Part shown: piece by piece, positions 16,209 through 24,533 of the stretch
Layout: each line of letters begins with the position of its first letter
How positions within the stretch are numbered: the first letter of the stretch is position 1
Assembly: GCF_019104725.1 (NCBI RefSeq)
Contig: NZ_JAHRXF010000004.1
Location: forward strand, 186,001 to 250,000
From: Streptomyces corallincola
Lineage (GTDB): Bacteria > Actinomycetota > Actinomycetes > Streptomycetales > Streptomycetaceae
Reading direction: 5' to 3'
Length of the DNA: 64,000 bases
Notes under the pieces: generated by a model
Seen by the model: only the letters and a program-made list of their open reading frames with translations
What the model was told of the DNA's origin: nothing
Database searches by the model: none
Program-made: the position numbers and the translations under genes

Positions 16209-17591
16209 GTGACGGGGACAGCGGGGACGGCAGGGGGTCGGTCGTGCCCGTGGGGGGCGGGCGGGCGGGGGCTTCGGGATGTGACGGCGCTGGTGCTGTT
16301 GCCCGTGCTGGTGGCGCCCGCCGTCGTGGGCGCGTTCGCCGGGGGCGGGACGCGGCGGTGGTTCGGGGGGCGGGCGGAGGGGCAGCGGGCGGAGGCGCAG
16401 GCGGCGAAGGACGCGGCGGCCGCGGCGTTCTACGAGCTGGACACCGCGCAGCGGGATCTGCGGATCTCCATCGAGACGATCACCGCTGTGGACGACAGCC
16501 CCGCCGGGCGCCGGGTCGTCGCCGATTTCGCGGCGCTCGGCGCGCGGATCGACGAGGTCAGCGGGCGGTACATCACGGCCGTGGACGCGCATGATCTGGA
16601 CCGGGACCAGCTGGAGGCGTCCGTGGCCGCGCGGGCGCGTACCGAGTTGACCGCCGCCAAGGACGAACTGGTCGCCGTGAAGCGGGACTTGGACCGGTTC
16701 GGGGAGTCGCTCGGGCCGCTCCTCGGCAAGGCCGAGACCCAGCTCGCCCGGCTGGCGCCCGCCGTGGAGCGTGCCCGGCAGGCGCTGCTGGGGGCGAGTG
16801 GCGCGCTGGACGCCGTACGGGAGAAGGGGCTCGCGGCGGACGATCTCGCGGCGCGGCTGGCCGCGTTGTCGCCGGAGCTGACCCGGCTGAACGAGGGCGC
16901 GGGGCGGCACGGGGTCGCGGCGACGGTGGAGCGGGCCGAGCGGGTGCAGCGGGAGGCCGCCGCGATCCGCGCCGAGGCCGAGCGGCTGCCGGAGCAGGCG
17001 GCGGAGATCGATCACCGGCTGGTGAGCCTGCGCACCCGGGCGCAGGCGCTGACCACCCGGGCCGGGCAGGTGGACCCGGTGCTGAGCGAGCTGCGGCGCA
17101 GGTTCGTCGCGGCGTGCTGGCAGGATCTCCAGCAGGTCCCGGCGCGGTCGGCGGAGAACGTGGCGCAGGCCGAGCGGAAGCTCGACGAGGCGAAGGCGGC
17201 GCGGAACGCGCAGCGGTGGGCGGACGCGACCGCGCTGCTGTCCACGGTGCGGGCGCTGCTGAACACCACGGACGAGGCGGTGTCGGCGGCCGGGGAGCGG
17301 CTGGCGCGGCTGAACGCGGTGCAGAAGGACCCGCAGGGGGAGATCGAGCGGACCCGGTTCGCGGTCCGGGACGCGCAGCGGCTGGCGATGACCGGGCGTG
17401 CGACACCCGATCCGCGCCACGCCCGCCCCTTGGACGACGCGGTGGGCCGCCTGGACCGTGCCGTGGGCACGCTGGAGGGCCGTAACCCGGATTACTGGCA
17501 CTTCCTGACCGAGACGGACGCGGTGCGGCGGACCGTCGCGCGGGTGGTCGCCGAGATCCGCGAGGAGCGCGGCGGCGGTCCGGCGCACTGA
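16209..17591 (+). CDS. Single-pass membrane protein with long coiled coil
   Basis: 460 residues. One membrane helix near the N-terminus (ALVLLPVLVAPAVVGAFAGG, about 26-45) is followed by some 400 residues of predicted coiled coil rich in Ala, Glu, Arg and Leu (KAETQLARLAPAVERARQAL and similar). No catalytic domain is recognised. GTG 16209 is chosen because GGGAGAGGG is adjacent upstream; ATG 16170 lies in frame but with poor spacing. The next gene on the same strand is also a membrane protein. Confidence 0.8.
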   Translation: MTGTAGTAGGRSCPWGAGGRGLRDVTALVLLPVLVAPAVVGAFAGGGTRRWFGGRAEGQRAEAQAAKDAAAAAFYELDTAQRDLRISIETITAVDDSPAGRRVVADFAALGARIDEVSGRYITAVDAHDLDRDQLEASVAARARTELTAAKDELVAVKRDLDRFGESLGPLLGKAETQLARLAPAVERARQALLGASGALDAVREKGLAADDLAARLAALSPELTRLNEGAGRHGVAATVERAERVQREAAAIRAEAERLPEQAAEIDHRLVSLRTRAQALTTRAGQVDPVLSELRRRFVAACWQDLQQVPARSAENVAQAERKLDEAKAARNAQRWADATALLSTVRALLNTTDEAVSAAGERLARLNAVQKDPQGEIERTRFAVRDAQRLAMTGRATPDPRHARPLDDAVGRLDRAVGTLEGRNPDYWHFLTETDAVRRTVARVVAEIREERGGGPAH

Positions 17592-17720
17592 GCGTTCCGG
17601 GCCGCGTGCCGGGACGTGGCGTCGGGCCCGGGCGCCCGCGGCTCTCGGTTGCCGCTCGTCCGCCCCCGGCGGACCATGAGACGGACGTATGTGTTCCGGT
17701 AGCCCCCGCGGGAGGCGGAC

Positions 17721-18326
17721 ATGGCCACACACTCCGTGCAGTCGAAGTCCACGAAGTCGAAAGGCATCAGCTTCGAGGACCATCTGCCGCTGGACCACCG
17801 GCTGAACCGGATCTACCGGATCGGCGCCGGTCTGATCGGCGTGTTCCTGCTGGTCTTCGGCATCCTGGGCGTGGTGGACCACATCGGGTTCTTCACCACC
17901 GGCGACAACACGGTGGCGGGTCTGAACACCAACGGCACGCTGAGCTGGCTGTCGATCGCCGCCGGGCTGCTGCTGCTGGTCGGGATGGTGATCGGCGGGA
18001 ACTTCGCCTCGACGCTGAACATGGTGATGGGGCTGCTGTTCATCCTGAGCGGTTTCGTGAACCTGGCCCTGCTGGACACCCCGAACAACTTCCTGGCGTT
18101 CCGCATCCAGAACGTGCTGTTCACGTTCGTGGTGGGCGTGGTGCTGATGACGTTCGGGATGTACGGCAGGGTGAGTTCCACCCTGCCGTACGAGAACCCG
18201 TACTACCGCGCCCGGCACCCGGAGCCGTCACCGCAGGAGCGGGTGTCCGTCGAGCGCCGTGAACTGCACGAGTGGGACCGGCCCGAGCTGGGCGGCCCCG
18301 AGAGCGGTCACCGTCAGGTGCGGTAG
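17721..18326 (+). CDS. DUF4383 membrane protein
   Basis: 201 residues with four membrane helices. The N-terminal HLPLDHRLNRIYRIGAGLIG, the NxNGTLSWLSIAAG loop and the QNVLFTFVVGVVLMTFGMYG final helix fit DUF4383. Function unknown. ATG 17721 has GGGAGGCGG just upstream. Its last 13 bases overlap the 3' end of the convergent amidase gene. Confidence 0.88.
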   Translation: MATHSVQSKSTKSKGISFEDHLPLDHRLNRIYRIGAGLIGVFLLVFGILGVVDHIGFFTTGDNTVAGLNTNGTLSWLSIAAGLLLLVGMVIGGNFASTLNMVMGLLFILSGFVNLALLDTPNNFLAFRIQNVLFTFVVGVVLMTFGMYGRVSSTLPYENPYYRARHPEPSPQERVSVERRELHEWDRPELGGPESGHRQVR

Positions 18327-19501
18327 GCGTAGAACGCCGCGTTCGGGTAGGACGCCACGAGGCTGGCCACCGACCGGTTGTACGTGTTGGTCGAGTGGTA
18401 CGTCACGAAGGGGATGCCCTGCGCGTTGCGCGACGTGACGATCATGGAGTGGTCCTTGGACCCGTCCTTGTTGAAGTCCATCTGGATCACGTCGCCGAGG
18501 TCCGCCTGGAAGACGTTGGCGAGCGGCGTGACGCGCTTGGAGGACAGCGCGAACCAGGAGAACTCGTTGACCCCGATGAAGGAGTCGGACTGGATGTCGG
18601 CGGTGCCGAACCACTTGTGGAAGTCGTCCGTGTAGCCGGGGACGTGCTTCCAGCCGCCCGCCTTCAGGGACTGGCTGACGAAGTTGGTGCAGTCTCCGCC
18701 CGCGCCCTGCCCGTTGAAGTTCGGGTAGTCGGGGTTGTAGTTGCTCCAGTACTTCGTCGCGTACGCGACCATCGCCTTGTAGTCGTACGTGCCACCCGTG
18801 AGCTTCTTCGGGTTGGCGGGCGCCGGTCGGGTGGTGGCCGCGCGGGGCGCGTCCTGGGGGCCGTCGTCGGCGGCGGTGGCGGGCTTGGCGACCTGCGGGG
18901 CGGCGACCTGGTTGACGGCGAGGTAGCCGTCGTCGGTGTCGCGGACGCGGGTGAGCCGCCAGGTGCCGGCGCTGTCGGCGGTGAAGGTCAGCTCGTGGTG
19001 CGCCTGGAACCCGGTGGTCTTCGGCTGGTTGGGCTGAACCTTCTCGTAGGTCAGTGTCGTGTTCTCGGTGACATCGACCGTGGCGTGGCGGCCCTTGACC
19101 TGGGTGGCGTCCAGGGAGACCGTCGTGTTGCCCTTGCTGTACTTCTCGCCGAGCTGGGCGAGCTTGGACTTGCGGCCGCGGAGCTGGCTGAGGGCCGAGT
19201 CCTGCTGCTGGGTCTGGGTGCCGGACAGGCGCACCTTGCCGGAGAAGGCGGCGGTGCGCTGGTGGCGGGCGCCGTGGCGGCTCTGGGCGTTGTCCACCAG
19301 GGCCTCGGTGCGGTCGGTGAAGACCGCGTCGGCCAGCTTCTGGAAGGTGGCCTTGGTGGCGGCATCGACCGTGGGGTCGTCCTTGACGGCGGCACCGGCG
19401 CTCCAGTTGGGCACCAGCGCGACACCGGCGACGACCGACGCGGCAGCCGCGGAGATTATCGCGGTGCGGCTGCGCTTACGGCTCAGTCTTCTCGATTTCA
19501 A
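18314..19501 (-). CDS. Secreted putative amidase (Amidase_6 domain)
   Basis: 395 residues. A basic N-terminus and hydrophobic core (about 13-32) form a signal peptide. The central region is helical with an LSGTQTQQQDSALSQLRGRK stretch. The C-terminal domain (about 240-395) is Amidase_6: YWSNYNPDYPNFNGQGAGGD then CTNFVSQSLKAGGW gives the catalytic Cys, and DHSMIVTSRNAQG with TYHSTNTYNRS gives the His. It is a NlpC/P60-like fold probably acting on wall peptides. The start is TTG 19501 with GAGGGG seven bases upstream. It neighbours a deacetylase and a PBP on the same strand, so a wall role is likely. Confidence 0.87.
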   Translation of the reverse strand: MKSRRLSRKRSRTAIISAAAASVVAGVALVPNWSAGAAVKDDPTVDAATKATFQKLADAVFTDRTEALVDNAQSRHGARHQRTAAFSGKVRLSGTQTQQQDSALSQLRGRKSKLAQLGEKYSKGNTTVSLDATQVKGRHATVDVTENTTLTYEKVQPNQPKTTGFQAHHELTFTADSAGTWRLTRVRDTDDGYLAVNQVAAPQVAKPATAADDGPQDAPRAATTRPAPANPKKLTGGTYDYKAMVAYATKYWSNYNPDYPNFNGQGAGGDCTNFVSQSLKAGGWKHVPGYTDDFHKWFGTADIQSDSFIGVNEFSWFALSSKRVTPLANVFQADLGDVIQMDFNKDGSKDHSMIVTSRNAQGIPFVTYHSTNTYNRSVASLVASYPNAAFYAYRT

Positions 19502-19609
19502 TGATGTTCCCCTCTATACCGGTACACCTACCGGAGACGGCATCCTCGCATGCCCGGCGTGGCGCTTGTGAAGAGGGGACGCACAAGTGGAACCAACCGG
19601 ATACGTACG

Positions 19610-20878
19610 TCACTTGACGACCGTGGACCAGTCCGGGGCCTGGGCGGGATCGAGGCTGCGGAGGCGTTCGAGGGTGGCGGGCTTCTGGACGTCGAGCCAG
19701 TCGGCGAGTTCGCGGAAGGACACGCACTTGACGCCGGGTTTGGTGCAGACGTCCTTGACGACCTGGTCGATGGCCTTCATGTAGATGCCGCCGTTCCAGT
19801 CCTCGAAGTGGTTGCCGATGAACAGCGGGGCGCGGCTGCCGTAGTAGACGCGGTTGAACCCGGCGACGTAGGAATCGACGGTGGTCTTCTGCCACTCGGG
19901 GTACTTGGCGGGGTCGCCGTGGGTCTCGCCGTCGGACTGGTTGTAGAGGAAGTTGAAGTCCATCGAGAGGCCCTGGTACTTGCCGTTCTCGTAGGGGAGC
20001 ATCTGGAGCGGGAAGTCCCAGATGCCGTCCTTCCTGGCGGGCCAGATCTGGAAGTCGCCGGGGGAACTGGCGTCGTAGCGCCAGCCGTAGCTCTTGATGG
20101 CCTTCAGCAGGTTGGGCTGGCCCTCCAGGCAGGGGGCACGGCCGCCGGTGACCTCCTTCTTGAAGTCGAAGGGGAGCGGCTTGATGTCCTTGAAGCCGGT
20201 GTTGGTCTTCCAGTGCTCCACGAAGTCGTAGAACTGGTCGATCTCGCTCTTCCACTGCTGGACGCTCCAGTCGCCGCCGCCCTTGGGGCCGCAGAAGTGT
20301 CCGTTGAAGTGGGTGCCGATCTCGTTGCCGTCGTCGTAGGCCTGGCGGAGCTGTTCCAGGGTGGAGCGTATGTGGTCGTCGGTGGCGTAGTCGATGGCGG
20401 CGTCGCCGGGCGAGTGCATGGGGCCGTGGTACTGGGCCTTCTCGCTCTTGGGCAGCAGATAGATGCCGGTGAGGAAGAAGGTCATGTGGGCGTTGTACTC
20501 CTTGGCCATCTCCCGGTAGTGCGAGAAGAGATGGTCGCTGCCCTCCAGGGCGCCGTCCCAGGAGAAGACGACGAACTGGGGTGGTTTCTCACCGGGTTTG
20601 AGCGGTACGGGCTTCAACTCGCCCTGCTGCGGGCCGGTGTAGGAGGTGGAGCCGTCGCCGAGGACGTGGACCTTGCCGTCCCAGGTGGCCGTGGGTTTGG
20701 CGCCCTTGGTGCCGGACGCGGTGGGCGCGGTGCGGTCGGGCCGGGACAGCACCAGGTATCCGGCGACCAGGGAGGCCACGACGAGGAGCGCGGCCAGGGT
20801 CATGACCTGCGGGCGGGTGACGCGGCGGCGGGCGGGTGACCTGCGGCGGCGGCCGGTCGGTGCGGGTTTGCGGGACAT
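19610..20878 (-). CDS. Membrane-anchored polysaccharide deacetylase-like protein
   Basis: 422 residues. A very basic start (RRRRSPARRR), one membrane helix (about 27-45), then a carbohydrate-esterase-4-like domain: PPQFVVFSWDGALEG, AHMTFFLTGIYLL, NEIGTHFNGHFCG and later GWRYDASSPGDFQIWP. The HxxxH metal site is present (THFNGH), but the first motif reads SWDG where active NodB domains have TFDD, so one metal-binding Asp is missing. It may be inactive or have altered chemistry. ATG 20878 lies 29 bases after the PBP stop, so the pair is an operon. Confidence 0.85.
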   Translation of the reverse strand: MSRKPAPTGRRRRSPARRRVTRPQVMTLAALLVVASLVAGYLVLSRPDRTAPTASGTKGAKPTATWDGKVHVLGDGSTSYTGPQQGELKPVPLKPGEKPPQFVVFSWDGALEGSDHLFSHYREMAKEYNAHMTFFLTGIYLLPKSEKAQYHGPMHSPGDAAIDYATDDHIRSTLEQLRQAYDDGNEIGTHFNGHFCGPKGGGDWSVQQWKSEIDQFYDFVEHWKTNTGFKDIKPLPFDFKKEVTGGRAPCLEGQPNLLKAIKSYGWRYDASSPGDFQIWPARKDGIWDFPLQMLPYENGKYQGLSMDFNFLYNQSDGETHGDPAKYPEWQKTTVDSYVAGFNRVYYGSRAPLFIGNHFEDWNGGIYMKAIDQVVKDVCTKPGVKCVSFRELADWLDVQKPATLERLRSLDPAQAPDWSTVVK

Positions 20879-20907
20879 GTCGCGGCTCAATCCGGTTGTC
20901 GGGCGGG

Positions 20908-23900
20908 TCACTTGGGCCGGGCGGCGGCCGACCAGATGGTGAACGGGACGCTGTCCGCAGGCGGTCCGTCGAGGCCCTCCAGCGGCAGGGGCTCCAGGGA
21001 CTTGCCCAGGTCGATGCGGTAGAGGACGACGGAGGTGGTGACGGAGTCGGCGGTGCCGGTGTACCAGGAGGCGGTGTCGTTCTCGGTGGTGCCGTCCTTG
21101 CCGGAGACCTCGGAGCCGGGGGGCGCGACGGCGGGGTGGGTGGTGCGCACGGCGTCGGTCAGGGCCTGCTGGACCTGCTGGGCGACGGTCTCGGGGACGG
21201 CCCGGCGGGCGCCGGGCACGGGCAGCGGGACGCGGGAGCCGTTGCGGGTGATCCGGCTCACCGAGTACGGCTCGGTGTGGGTGCCACCGGCGGCGAAGGT
21301 GGCGTAGCCCCCGGCCATCCGGATGGCGCTCGGGGTGGCGTTGCCCAGCGACATGGCGGGGGTCTGCGGGCCCATGCTGGAGGAGAGCAGCCCGGAGGCG
21401 ACGGCGGTGGCCCGGACGTTGTCCAGGCCGGTGTCCAGGCCGAGTTGCATGAAGGGGGTGTTGACGGACTTGGCCAGCGCCTGGCCGAGCGGGATCTGCC
21501 CGTAGGAGCGTTTGCCGTCGTTGTGGGCGGCGACCTTCTTGCCGCTGCGGTCCCAGTAGGGGCCCTCGGGGGTGCTGACGGGCACGCCGTCGTCGCCGTT
21601 GTAGGCGGTGTCCGGGGTGACGGGGGTGGCGGGTCCGCCGCGCGTCTTGTGGACGCCGTGTTCGAGTCCGGCGGCGTAGACGAACGGCAGGAACGCCGAA
21701 CCGGCCTGCACGGTCGTCGCGTTGGACTCGTTGTAGCCCTGCTTGCGGTGGTCGGGGCCGCCGTAGACGGCGACGATCCTGCCGTCGGCGGTGACCGACG
21801 CGGCCCCGTAGTGGGCGTCCTTCGCGGCGTCGGGGTGTGTCTTGGCGGCCTCGGTGCGGGCCTTGGTGACGGCGCCGGTGAGCGCGGCCTCCCGCGTGCG
21901 GTCGAAGGTGGTGTAGATCTGGTAGCCGCCGAGGTCGAAGTCGCGGTCGGAGATGTGCGCGGTCTTCTTGGCGTAGCTCTGGGCGAGTTCGACCAGGTAG
22001 TCGCTCTGCTTGCCGGTGTCGTAGAGGCGGCCGGTCTTCAGCGGTTCGGGGAACGTCGTGTACCGCGCGCGCTGGGCCGGGGTGAGTTTGCCGATGTCCA
22101 CCATCCGGTCCAGGATCCACGACCAGCGGGCCACGGCACGCCGGTGGTTGGCGGCGCTGAGGGTGGGGTCGTAGAGTCCGGCGCCCTTGAGCATGGAGGC
22201 GAGGACGGCGGCCTGGCTGGCGTTGAGCTTGCTGACGTCCTCGCCGTAGTACGCCTGGGAGGCGCGCTGGATGCCGTAGGTGCCGCGGCCGAACCAGCTG
22301 GTGTTGAGGTATCCCTCCAGGATCTGGTCCTTGCTCATCCGGTTGTCCAATTTGAGGGAGATCATCGCCTCGGTGAACTTGCGGCTGACCGTCTGGTTCT
22401 GGGTGAGGTAGACGTTCTTGACGTACTGCTGCGTGATGGTGGAGCCGCCCTCGGTGTCGCCCTCGCCGATGGTGCGCCACACGGCGCGGCTGATGCCCTT
22501 CACCGAGATGCCGGGGTCGGAGTAGAAGCTCGCGTTCTCGGCGGCGAGTACGGCCCAGCGGACCTGCTCGGGGATGTCCTTGAGCGGCATGTTCTGCCGC
22601 TGCACCCATCCCGTACGGGCCATCGGGGTGCCGTCGGACCAGAAGTAGACGTTGTCCTGCTGGGTGGCGAAGGAGTTGAGGTTGGTGGGGATGCCGGTCA
22701 TCGCGTAGGCGGTGCCGAGGAACACCGCGAGCAGGCCGAACCCGGAGAGGGTGGCGCCGGTCCACTGGCGCCAGGAGGGTATCCAGCGGCGCCAGTCGGC
22801 GCGGCCGGGGCGCGGGTACGCGGGCTTGAGGCGGCGGGCGTAGGGAGCGAGCGGGGCGAGTCGCGGGCCGAGGGTGGCGCTGAGGGTGCTCCAGAGGCCG
22901 GTGGCGCCGGTGGTGAGGCGTTCGCGCGGGGTGGGGCGGGCGTTGCGCCGCCGTTCGGCGCGGCTGCCGCCGGGCGAGGGCTTCGGGGGCGGCGGGGGAA
23001 CACGGAGCTGCATGGTGGCGTCGGCGGGGGGTGTCGCGGACGCCGGGGGTATCTCCGGGGTGGCTTCCGAGGCCCGCGGTATTCCGGCGGGGTCGGCCGG
23101 TGCGCCGGTCGCGGGTGCGGCTGTGGGCGCGGGGGCGGTGTCGCGTCCGGTGCCGGACATCCGGGCGCGCAGCGTCTCCACGTTGAGCCGCATGGTGGCG
23201 TCGGCCGGACGGCGGTCGGGCCGCGGCGGCTCGGGCGCGGTGGGCCGCGGGGCCGGGGACTCCGGGGCAGCGGTCTCCGGGGAGTCCGGGCGCGCCGGGG
23301 GCTTCGGACGGGGCGTGGACTCGCCGCGGGGCTCCGCCCGCCGGGTGGGGTCGGCGGAGCCGGGGGTGCCGGACGCGGCCGACTCGGTGCTCCGGGCGCG
23401 CTTCTGACGGGCGATGTCGGCGCGCAGGGCGTCCACCTTGAGCTGCATGGTGGAGTCGGCGGGGCGCCGGTCGGGGGTGGACGGCCGACCCTCGTCACCG
23501 GACGAACTCACGTCCCCGGAGGGTGAGTTGTCCGACGCGGACGGGCGTGGGGCCGGGGCCGACGGGCGTGGGGCCGGGGTGGACCGCTGGAAGGCGTCGA
23601 AGGCGTCGCCCGGCGAAGTCCGGCGCGTACGGCGGCCGGAGCCGGAGTCGGAGCCGAAGCCGGAAGCGGCACCCGCGTCGGCACCGGAACGTGCGTCGGC
23701 AACCGAGCCGGCGTCCCGACCCGTGCCGCTGGACGAACCCAGACCCTGGGGCGAACCCGAACCCTGGGGCGAACCCGTAGGGGTCTCGGCACCCACGTCC
23801 TTGCCCGCCGCGTCCGCGCGCAGCGCCTCGACGTTCAGGTGCAGGGTCTCGTCGGGAGCCGACGGCCTGTGCTTCTCGGGCCGTTCGGTGTCGTCGCCCT

Positions 23901-23934
23901 CGCGGCCGTCCGACCGCTTCCACGCGTCGGTCAA
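20908..23934 (-). CDS. Class A penicillin-binding protein (GT51) with degenerate transpeptidase
   Basis: 1008 residues. Residues 1-390 are cytoplasmic, Pro/Ser-rich and carry a motif repeated at 28-43, 160-175, 245-260 and 305-313 (for example DSTMQLKVDALRAD). One membrane helix is near 392-413. The glycosyltransferase follows: AAENASFYSDPG keeps the catalytic Glu but replaces the usual Asp and His, while GGSTITQQYVKN and ILEGYLNTSWFGRGTYGI are canonical. In the transpeptidase, the SxxK box reads SAFL and KTG reads KDG; SVN is intact. The gene should polymerise glycan but is unlikely to crosslink by the normal Ser mechanism. It is first in an operon with the deacetylase. Confidence 0.9.
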   Translation of the reverse strand: MTDAWKRSDGREGDDTERPEKHRPSAPDETLHLNVEALRADAAGKDVGAETPTGSPQGSGSPQGLGSSSGTGRDAGSVADARSGADAGAASGFGSDSGSGRRTRRTSPGDAFDAFQRSTPAPRPSAPAPRPSASDNSPSGDVSSSGDEGRPSTPDRRPADSTMQLKVDALRADIARQKRARSTESAASGTPGSADPTRRAEPRGESTPRPKPPARPDSPETAAPESPAPRPTAPEPPRPDRRPADATMRLNVETLRARMSGTGRDTAPAPTAAPATGAPADPAGIPRASEATPEIPPASATPPADATMQLRVPPPPPKPSPGGSRAERRRNARPTPRERLTTGATGLWSTLSATLGPRLAPLAPYARRLKPAYPRPGRADWRRWIPSWRQWTGATLSGFGLLAVFLGTAYAMTGIPTNLNSFATQQDNVYFWSDGTPMARTGWVQRQNMPLKDIPEQVRWAVLAAENASFYSDPGISVKGISRAVWRTIGEGDTEGGSTITQQYVKNVYLTQNQTVSRKFTEAMISLKLDNRMSKDQILEGYLNTSWFGRGTYGIQRASQAYYGEDVSKLNASQAAVLASMLKGAGLYDPTLSAANHRRAVARWSWILDRMVDIGKLTPAQRARYTTFPEPLKTGRLYDTGKQSDYLVELAQSYAKKTAHISDRDFDLGGYQIYTTFDRTREAALTGAVTKARTEAAKTHPDAAKDAHYGAASVTADGRIVAVYGGPDHRKQGYNESNATTVQAGSAFLPFVYAAGLEHGVHKTRGGPATPVTPDTAYNGDDGVPVSTPEGPYWDRSGKKVAAHNDGKRSYGQIPLGQALAKSVNTPFMQLGLDTGLDNVRATAVASGLLSSSMGPQTPAMSLGNATPSAIRMAGGYATFAAGGTHTEPYSVSRITRNGSRVPLPVPGARRAVPETVAQQVQQALTDAVRTTHPAVAPPGSEVSGKDGTTENDTASWYTGTADSVTTSVVLYRIDLGKSLEPLPLEGLDGPPADSVPFTIWSAAARPK

Positions 23935-24171
23935 GGCTGCGTCTCCCCTCGCACTTGCTTTCCTGGCGCGCGTGGTGGGACTCAGCGGGTGGACACGGCC
24001 GCTTGGTCACAGCGGTGCGCGTCCCCCTCCTCCCCCGGTCTTACGGCTCCTCGCGGCTCGGTCAAGTTATCAGCGATCTTTTCTGAATCTCCCCACGAGT
24101 ATCGTGCAGAAGCGAACACTCATGAAACTTTGAGGCGCTGTGAGCAGCAACACTCCGGCTAGTCTCGGTAC

Positions 24172-24396
24172 ATGCCTCGCTACGAGTACCGCTGCCGCAC
24201 CTGCGGTGACACCTTCGAACTGAACCGTCCGATGGCCGAGTCGGGTTCTCCGGCCGACTGTCCGCAGGGCCACGGAGACACCGTCAAGCTGCTGTCCACG
24301 GTCGCCGTGGGCGGTCTGGCCGGTGCCGGGTCCGCCGCCCCCGCGCCCGGTGCGGGCGGCGGGGGCGGGTGTTGCGGCGGCGGCTGCTGCGCCTGA
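24172..24396 (+). CDS. FmdB-type zinc-ribbon protein
   Basis: 74 residues. MPRYEYRCRTCGDTFELNRP and the later CPQGHGDT give the CxxC...CxxxH-type zinc ribbon of the FmdB family, regulators or RNA-linked small proteins of unclear role. The tail is Gly/Ala-rich and ends CCGGGCCA. TAGTCT lies six bases before ATG 24172, so the mRNA is probably leaderless. It is convergent with the HAD gene across a repeat array. Confidence 0.9.
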   Translation: MPRYEYRCRTCGDTFELNRPMAESGSPADCPQGHGDTVKLLSTVAVGGLAGAGSAAPAPGAGGGGGCCGGGCCA

Positions 24397-24409
24397 CGCC
24401 CCCGGGGGA

Positions 24410-24533
24410 CAACCCCGTAGGACCGGACCCCTTACGGGAGCAACCCCGTAGGACCGGGAACCCCTACGGGACCAGCCCTACGGGACCGGAACCCCTACGG
24501 GACCAGCCCTGGGGCGGAACCCCTACGGGCCGC
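24410..24533. repeat. Array of CCC(T)ACGGG palindromic units entering the HAD gene 3' end
   Basis: About nine units of 13-17 bases, with cores CCCCGTAGG, CCCCTTACGGG, CCCCTACGGG and CCCTACGGG joined by ACCGGAA or ACCAG. The array begins after the FmdB stop and continues about 38 bases into the HAD reading frame. The HAD stop codon TAG is part of a CCCGTAGGG core. Confidence 0.82.

Noticed and set aside
20836..23526. Very long plus-strand open frame of about 900 codons opposite the PBP gene
   Set aside because: Its Gly/Val/Arg-rich translation has no domains and mirrors the codon bias of the PBP on the other strand; typical antisense shadow in high-GC DNA.
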